The translations under genes and the position numbers were made by a program. Under the pieces are notes generated by a model. It was not told where the DNA came from, searched no databases, and saw only the letters and a list, made by a program, of their open reading frames with translations. A DNA stretch of 64,000 bases from Rhizobium sp. ACO-34A (GTDB lineage Bacteria; Pseudomonadota; Alphaproteobacteria; Rhizobiales; Rhizobiaceae), in NCBI GenBank assembly GCA_002600635.1, contig CP021371.1, positions 2,483,001 through 2,547,000 of the forward strand, given 5' to 3'. How positions within the stretch are numbered: the stretch's first letter is position 1; each line of letters starts with the position of its first letter. Below are positions 59,200-64,000 of the stretch, piece after piece.

Positions 59200-59528
59200 T
59201 ATCCAAGCCTCTCGACATAAACGCGGATGCGGCCACCGCAGGAAAGCCCGACCCGCCAGGCCGTCTCGTCGGCCACCCCGAATTCGAGCATTTTCGGCGC
59301 ACCGGACTGTAGCACGTCGAGCGCCTCGGTAATCACCGCCCCCTCGACGCATCCGCCGGAAACGGAACCCTCGAAATTGCCATCGGCATCGATCACCAGA
59401 TGACTGCCGACCGGGCGAGGCGCCGATCCCCAGGTCTCGACCACGGTGGCAACCGCCACCTCGCGTCCCTTGCCTTTCCAGTCCTCGGCAACGAGCAGCG
59501 GGTCCATTCGTTCTGCAATGACCGTCAT
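59199..59528 (-). CDS. XdhC/CoxI N-terminal-domain protein
   Basis: A 109-residue protein consisting only of the XdhC_CoxI N-terminal domain: VATVVETWGSAPRPVGSHLV near residue 29 and SVSGGCVEGAVITEA near residue 57, with a Cys in LSCGGRIRVYVE near residue 98. In many species this domain and the Rossmann domain are one protein; here they are two coupled genes. The ATG at 59528 is chosen. The stop of the upstream CoxE gene overlaps its start region. Confidence 0.86.
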   Translation of the reverse strand: MTVIAERMDPLLVAEDWKGKGREVAVATVVETWGSAPRPVGSHLVIDADGNFEGSVSGGCVEGAVITEALDVLQSGAPKMLEFGVADETAWRVGLSCGGRIRVYVERLG

Positions 59529-59530
59529 GT

Positions 59531-60787
59531 TCAAGCCCTCATCGTCTTCATGAAACGTCTCGGATCGGCATCGCCCTCAATCGGCCCGGAAAGAGCGGCC
59601 ACGAGATCGGCAAGCGAATCGAGATTATGCACGGAACGTAGTTCATCGACATGGGGAAGCATTGCCCGGACGCCCCGCGCCCGCGCCTCGAAACCCTCGA
59701 ATCGCAGGAGCGGATTGAGCCAGACCAGCCGGCGGCAGGAGCGATGCAGCCGGTCCGTCTCGGCAGCAAGCATCTGGACATCCTCCCTCTCCAGACCATC
59801 GGTGATCAGCAGGACCACAGCGCCCTGCCCGAGCACGCGCCGCGCCCATTGCCGGTTGAAGAGCCTCAGCGTCTCGCCTATCCGCGTACCGCCCGACCAG
59901 TCACTCACTGCACCGCTGCATTGGGCGATCGCCTCATCTGGGTCGCGGTTCTTCATTTGTCGCGTGACATTGGTGAGGCGCGTACCAAACAGGAATGTGT
60001 GGACGCGGCGGCGGCGCTCCGTCAGCACATGCAGGAAATGCAGGAAGATGCGCGTGTACTGGCTCATCGAACCCGAGATATCGGCAAGGACGACCAGCGG
60101 CGGCTGTTCGGTGCGACGCGCCCTGAACTTCGGCAGGATGAGATCGCCGCCGCTTCGCAGCGCCGCCCGCATCGTCGCCCGCGCATCGACATTTCCCGGC
60201 CGGCGGGATGGGAGAAAACGGCGCACGCGCACGGCATCGAAAGGCATGGCCAGTCTCTCGATCTCGCGCCGCGCCTGCGAGAGTTCGGCTGCGGACATCT
60301 GGGCGAAATCCAACCGGCGCAGAACTTCCGAACCAGAGGTCGTAAAGCGCGCATCGATCTCGATATCCGGCTCGTCACGTGGTTCCTGCCGCCGCTCGCG
60401 CTCGGCATAGAGCGCGTCGCTCACCCGGGACGCCCCGGCCTTTGCCTTTTCTCGTTCGCCAAGATCGGCGGCAACAGGCGACATCATCGCGATCATCTTG
60501 GCGACCAGATCCCGTGAACGCCAGAACAGCCTGAAGGCCTCGTCGAAAACCGGCTGATCCTCATGCCGGTTGACGAAGATCGCGCCGAGCGCCGCATGAA
60601 ACTCCTCGCGCGATCCAATGCCGATAGCATCGACGGCGGCGATGGCGTCGAGCACCGCCCCCGGCCCCGGCTTCAGTCCGGCCCTGCGCAGCACGCGGGC
60701 GAAATGAACGATGTTGTCGGCAAGCCTGCCGTCATCGGCCGCCGGCGGCGGCATCACGATCCCATCCCGGCCAGCCGAAATCTCCAT
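59531..60787 (-). CDS. coxE: VWA-domain protein CoxE
   Basis: A 418-residue von Willebrand A-domain protein. The metal-ion adhesion site is LADISGSMSQYTRIFLHFLH near residue 237, with SGGTRIGETLRLF near residue 300. CoxE works with the AAA+ protein CoxD/MoxR during maturation of the molybdenum-copper or molybdenum active site. It lies 4 bp downstream of the MoxR gene, the normal pair. Confidence 0.88.
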   Translation of the reverse strand: MEISAGRDGIVMPPPAADDGRLADNIVHFARVLRRAGLKPGPGAVLDAIAAVDAIGIGSREEFHAALGAIFVNRHEDQPVFDEAFRLFWRSRDLVAKMIAMMSPVAADLGEREKAKAGASRVSDALYAERERRQEPRDEPDIEIDARFTTSGSEVLRRLDFAQMSAAELSQARREIERLAMPFDAVRVRRFLPSRRPGNVDARATMRAALRSGGDLILPKFRARRTEQPPLVVLADISGSMSQYTRIFLHFLHVLTERRRRVHTFLFGTRLTNVTRQMKNRDPDEAIAQCSGAVSDWSGGTRIGETLRLFNRQWARRVLGQGAVVLLITDGLEREDVQMLAAETDRLHRSCRRLVWLNPLLRFEGFEARARGVRAMLPHVDELRSVHNLDSLADLVAALSGPIEGDADPRRFMKTMRA

Positions 60788-60790
60788 GGC

Positions 60791-61720
60791 TCAACCCGCC
60801 GCCAGAAGCTCCGCCTTCACCTCGGAAAGAACCTTCTGTCCTTCCGAGCCCTGAATGCGAGCAATGTCGTCCTGGTATTTCAGAAGCGTGCCAAGCGTAT
60901 CGGCAATGGTTTCGGGGTCGAGCGCCAGCCTGTCGAGTTCGGTCAGAGCCGTTGCCCAGTCGATGGTTTCGGCAACGCCGGGATTCTTGAAAAGGTCCAG
61001 AGCGCGCAGCTTCTGCACATAGGCGACGATCTGGCTGGAAAGCTGCTCGTTACAGCCGGGCACCTTGCGCCGGATGATCGCCAGCTCCTCGGCAGCCTTC
61101 GGATAATCGACCCAGTGATAGAGGCAGCGCCGTTTCAGGGCGTCATGCACCTCGCGTGTCCGGTTGCTGGTGACGATGACGATCGGCTTTTCCGTTGCCT
61201 TGACGGTTCCGTATTCGGGGATCGTCACCTGAAAATCAGACAGCACTTCCAGAAGGAAAGCCTCGAAGGCCTCGTCCGTGCGGTCGAGTTCGTCGATCAG
61301 GAAGACCGGGGCACGGCCGGGTTCGCTCTCCAGCGCCTGTAGCACAGGACGGCGGATCAGATATCGGGCGGAAAAGATATCGTGTTCCATCCGGTCACGG
61401 TCGGACACGCCGGCGGCCTCGGACAGCCGTATCTCCAGCATCTGGGCCGGATAGTTCCACTCATAGACGGCCGATGAAACATCGAGGCCTTCATAGCATT
61501 GGAGACGGATCAGCGGCCTGTCGAGCGCCTTCGCCAGCACCTTGGCGATCTCCGTCTTGCCGACACCAGCCTCGCCCTCGAGAAAGAGCGGCCGCTGCAT
61601 GCGAAGGGCAAGGAAGAGAACCGTGGCCAGAGGCCGGCCGGCCAGATAGTCATATTCCGCAAGGAGATCGACGACGGCATCAATCGATCCCGGCAAGCCT
61701 TTCGAGGACGTATCAGACAT
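60791..61720 (-). CDS. MoxR family AAA+ ATPase (CoxD-like)
   Basis: A 309-residue AAA+ chaperone. Walker A is EGEAGVGKTEIAK near residue 52, Walker B FLIDELDRTDEAF near residue 133, and the sensor-1 region is VIVTSNRTREVHDALKRR near residue 178. It heads the leftward cassette coxE-xdhC-xdhC-mocA. Its target is inferred from these neighbours; no hydroxylase structural gene lies in the window. Confidence 0.9.
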   Translation of the reverse strand: MSDTSSKGLPGSIDAVVDLLAEYDYLAGRPLATVLFLALRMQRPLFLEGEAGVGKTEIAKVLAKALDRPLIRLQCYEGLDVSSAVYEWNYPAQMLEIRLSEAAGVSDRDRMEHDIFSARYLIRRPVLQALESEPGRAPVFLIDELDRTDEAFEAFLLEVLSDFQVTIPEYGTVKATEKPIVIVTSNRTREVHDALKRRCLYHWVDYPKAAEELAIIRRKVPGCNEQLSSQIVAYVQKLRALDLFKNPGVAETIDWATALTELDRLALDPETIADTLGTLLKYQDDIARIQGSEGQKVLSEVKAELLAAG

Positions 61721-61745
61721 CCTTCCTCCCCTTTTTGAGAGGAGC

Positions 61746-62240
61746 TTACAGGCTGTGGTAGCTGCGGTCCAGATAGATCAGCGACGCTTCCTTAGCGCCG
61801 AAATGCACCGCCTTCACCTCACCGAAAAGCACGGTATGGGTCGCTGTGACCTTGGTGTCCGTGACCCGGCAATCGAAGGAAACGATAGCGTCCGAAAGCA
61901 CCGGAGCGCCAGTGACCAGCCGTTGCCAGTCGCCACGCGCAAAACGCTCATCGACAGAAAGGCCGCCGAAACCGGCAAAGCCGTTCGCAAGATCCCGGTG
62001 ATGCGCGCCGAGCGTATTGAGGGCAAAGAAACCGCTCTCGAAGAACACCGCATTCTTCTCGTTGGTGTTGTTCAAGCAGGCGAGAACGGTCGGCGGATGG
62101 TCCGAAACCGAGCAGGCCGCGGTGATCGTCACGCCACGCCGGACGCCGCCATGCTCCGTGGTGATAAGCTGGACATGACCCGCATAGCGGCTCATCGCTT
62201 CCCGATAGACGACCGGATCAATCTGCTGCGTGTTCAACAC
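61746..62240 (-). CDS. Flavin reductase family protein
   Basis: A 164-residue FMN/FAD reductase of the HpaC/RutF type. HVQLITTEHGGVRRGVTITA near residue 22 and FALNTLGAHHRDLANGFAGF near residue 72 are characteristic. It would supply reduced flavin to a monooxygenase, but no monooxygenase gene is nearby. It lies 25 bp upstream of the MoxR gene on the same strand. Confidence 0.86.
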   Translation of the reverse strand: MLNTQQIDPVVYREAMSRYAGHVQLITTEHGGVRRGVTITAACSVSDHPPTVLACLNNTNEKNAVFFESGFFALNTLGAHHRDLANGFAGFGGLSVDERFARGDWQRLVTGAPVLSDAIVSFDCRVTDTKVTATHTVLFGEVKAVHFGAKEASLIYLDRSYHSL

Positions 62241-62431
62241 TTCACTCTCCGCGATTGCCTAAGCGTGTATCCGACCGTACCATGCCGGGCAAGTTTTACC
62301 TTTTCCCAAACAGACGGTTTTTACCCTGAAGACCGGCAGTTATTGCACCGCATTGCAGTTTCCGTCATGGAGCGGTTAGACTAGGCGAGTTTCAATGGCT
62401 TAACGCCGAATCCGGAAAAACCGAAACAAGA

Positions 62432-63505
62432 ATGAACCCGCATCGCTTCCTGCCGCTGACCTTTCTCGCGTTGACCGGCCTTGCCGCGCCGCTCGCCGCC
62501 GCTCCGCTGAAGATCGCGGTGGTCGCACCCCAATCGGGAAACTTCGTAACATTGGGCGATGAAGTGCGCCGCGGCGCAAAGATTTCCGCCGACCGTCTCG
62601 GCATCGAACTCACTCCGATCGACGAGAGTTGCGAAGCCGGAAGCGGTCCTCAGGTCGCCGCTAGAATTCGCGAGGCCGGCGCGACCGCCGCCATCGGATT
62701 CCTCTGCTCGGAAAGCCTCGACGGCGCGCTTGCACCGCTGAAGGAAGCCGCGATACCGGCGATCACGCTTTCCGTCCGCTGGAAAGGCGTGATGGAGGAT
62801 GCCATCAAGAACGGCTGGCCACTCTTCCGCCTTGCTCCCACGGCCGAAGACGAGGCCCGGAAACTCACCGAAATCATCCTCCGCGACTGGACCAGCGATG
62901 CCATCGCCTTGATCGAGGACGGTACGATCCACGGCCGTGAACTGGCCGACGCCATCCGCACCAGCCTTGAGACCCATGGGCTGAAACCGGTGTTTACCGA
63001 CACCTTCCGTCCGGGGCAGGAACAGCAGATCTCGCTTGTTCGTCGTCTGCGCAAGGCGGGTGTGACCAAGGTCTTCGTCGGTGGCGACCGCAGCGACATG
63101 TCGATCATCGCTCGCGACGCCGCGGTGGAAAAGATCGAACTATCCTTCCTGGGTGGTGAAGCGCTGAATGCCGCCGACCAGCCGGTGCCGCTTGCTGAAG
63201 GCGTTCGCGCTGTGATGCTTCCTTTCGTGGTCGGCGGACCACCGCCACAGGACGGCAACGGCACCGAACTGCCGCATGAAGGCTATGTGCAACCCGCCGA
63301 AGCCGCAGTCTCGATCCTTGCGGACGCCGCCGCCCTGTCCAGCGCCATGGGCTCGACCCTCGCCGACACGCTGGTCGATACGTCTTTCGACACCCCGATC
63401 GGCCCGATTACCTTCTCGACCGGGCACGAACTCGCGGACAATCCCTATCGTCTGATGGAATGGCGCAAGGGCGGCTTCATCGAGCCGCCACCCTCGACCC
63501 AGTGA
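62432..63505 (+). CDS. Periplasmic substrate-binding protein, branched-chain amino-acid (LivJ) type
   Basis: A 357-residue type I periplasmic binding protein with a signal peptide (FLPLTFLALTGLAAPLAAA, residues 6-24) followed by LKIAVVAPQSGNFVTLGDEV. It has the two-lobed pattern of LivJ-like proteins. No permease or ATPase gene is adjacent, so it is an orphan binding protein in this window. The ligand is unknown. Confidence 0.83.
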   Translation: MNPHRFLPLTFLALTGLAAPLAAAPLKIAVVAPQSGNFVTLGDEVRRGAKISADRLGIELTPIDESCEAGSGPQVAARIREAGATAAIGFLCSESLDGALAPLKEAAIPAITLSVRWKGVMEDAIKNGWPLFRLAPTAEDEARKLTEIILRDWTSDAIALIEDGTIHGRELADAIRTSLETHGLKPVFTDTFRPGQEQQISLVRRLRKAGVTKVFVGGDRSDMSIIARDAAVEKIELSFLGGEALNAADQPVPLAEGVRAVMLPFVVGGPPPQDGNGTELPHEGYVQPAEAAVSILADAAALSSAMGSTLADTLVDTSFDTPIGPITFSTGHELADNPYRLMEWRKGGFIEPPPSTQ

Positions 63506-63527
63506 CGATCAGCCAGTCAACAGCCGG

Positions 63528-64000
63528 TCATGACGGATAGGGCCAGAAGGCCTGTGTGAAGACACCGCCATCGACCCAGATCGTCTGGCCGGTCACGAAA
63601 CCGGCATCGGGACCCGCAAGAAACAGCACCGGTCCCGCGATATCAGCTGGCATACCGACCCGGCGCAACGGCGTCACGCTGCCCCATGTCTCGGCATAAT
63701 CGGGCGCCTCGGCGCGGGTGCGTTCGGTCTCGATGGCACCGGGAGCCACGCAGTTGACGCGGATTCCGTGCGGACCGAGCTCCACGGCCGCCACCTTGGT
63801 GAACTGTTCAACGCCGCCCTTCGAGGCGGTGTAATCGACGAGTTTAGGAAAAGCGAGCTTGTTGCAGCCGGAGCCCAGGTTGATGATGGAACCGCCCTTG
63901 CCTGCCGCTACCATGCGCCGCCCCACTTCCCGCGTGTTGAGAAAGGTGCCAGTCAGGTTGGTGCGGATCACCGCATCCCACCGCGCCTCGGACAATTCCA
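63528..64000 (-). CDS. SDR family oxidoreductase, partial (5' end beyond the window)
   Basis: The C-terminal part of a short-chain dehydrogenase/reductase. The frame runs to the window edge, so the N-terminal nucleotide-binding part is missing. Visible are GSIINLGSGCN, the YTASKGG catalytic Tyr and Lys, RVNCVAPGAIETERTRAEAP, and the C-terminal GFVTGQTIWVDGGVFTQAFW. The substrate is unknown. It ends 23 bp after the opposing binding-protein gene. Confidence 0.85.
   Translation of the reverse strand, partial: ELSEARWDAVIRTNLTGTFLNTREVGRRMVAAGKGGSIINLGSGCNKLAFPKLVDYTASKGGVEQFTKVAAVELGPHGIRVNCVAPGAIETERTRAEAPDYAETWGSVTPLRRVGMPADIAGPVLFLAGPDAGFVTGQTIWVDGGVFTQAFWPYPS

Noticed and set aside
58492..59528. 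Split XdhC as a possible fourth frameshift
   Set aside because: The two parts join by a clean TAATG stop-start overlap with no out-of-frame homology, which is the pattern of two coupled genes rather than a broken one.

Overview
The window is GC-rich chromosomal DNA of an alphaproteobacterium, most likely a member of the Rhizobiaceae (Rhizobium/Agrobacterium/Ensifer-like). The evidence is the gene content and order (cob cluster, gcvTHP behind a tandem glycine riboswitch, iscS-sufBCDS-sufT-sufA, an RgsM-like M23 peptidase), rhizobial-type dispersed palindromic repeats, and ICE/IRO-like iron-control sites. I see no rRNA, tRNA, CRISPR array, insertion sequence or phage. The assignment rests on protein resemblance only; no search was run.

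Layout. 1-17862: a cobalamin (B12) biosynthesis region read leftward. A long cobalamin riboswitch (17530-17862) heads cobP-cobW-cobN-cobO and a small EamA exporter. An LtrA-like gene and an opposed TSUP transporter follow, then cbiX-cobH-cobL-cobI-cobJ-cobM. The set mixes early-cobalt (CbiX, CbiG domains) and late-cobalt (CobN) enzymes; cobG, cobK and cobF are not in the window. 17989-24539: mostly leftward housekeeping genes: lipoprotein, ATP12 chaperone, HAD phosphatase, RluC-type pseudouridine synthase, fluoride exporter, HemG-like flavodoxin, a YcnI-PCuAC copper protein fusion. 24707-29791: DUF3008 protein, tandem glycine riboswitch, gcvT-gcvH-gcvP. 30071-34646: a flagellar rod-like protein, prmB, an RsuA/RluB-type synthase and an lrp-lysE pair. 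34808-42312: the SUF iron-sulfur cluster operon, read leftward and apparently invaded by a small GIY-YIG nuclease gene flanked by 28-bp perfect inverted repeats. 42528-56855: hydrolases, anmK, tyrS, GFA protein, a large AsmA-like protein, peroxiredoxin, DUF455 protein, M23 peptidase, LysE, DEAD helicase, Nudix, TfoX. 56861-61720: a maturation cassette for molybdenum hydroxylases (MoxR, CoxE, split XdhC, MocA-type transferase). 61746-64000: flavin reductase, an orphan periplasmic binding protein and a partial SDR dehydrogenase.

Two themes stand out. First, palindromic repeats are dense and lie not only between genes but in frame inside cobJ and cobN, adding about 40-65 residues each time; one family exists in a short form and a long form whose extra segment folds into two hairpins with compensatory changes. 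Second, three highly conserved genes (gcvP, sufB, iscS-like) each lack one base in or beside a G/C run, which looks more like consensus error than gene decay.
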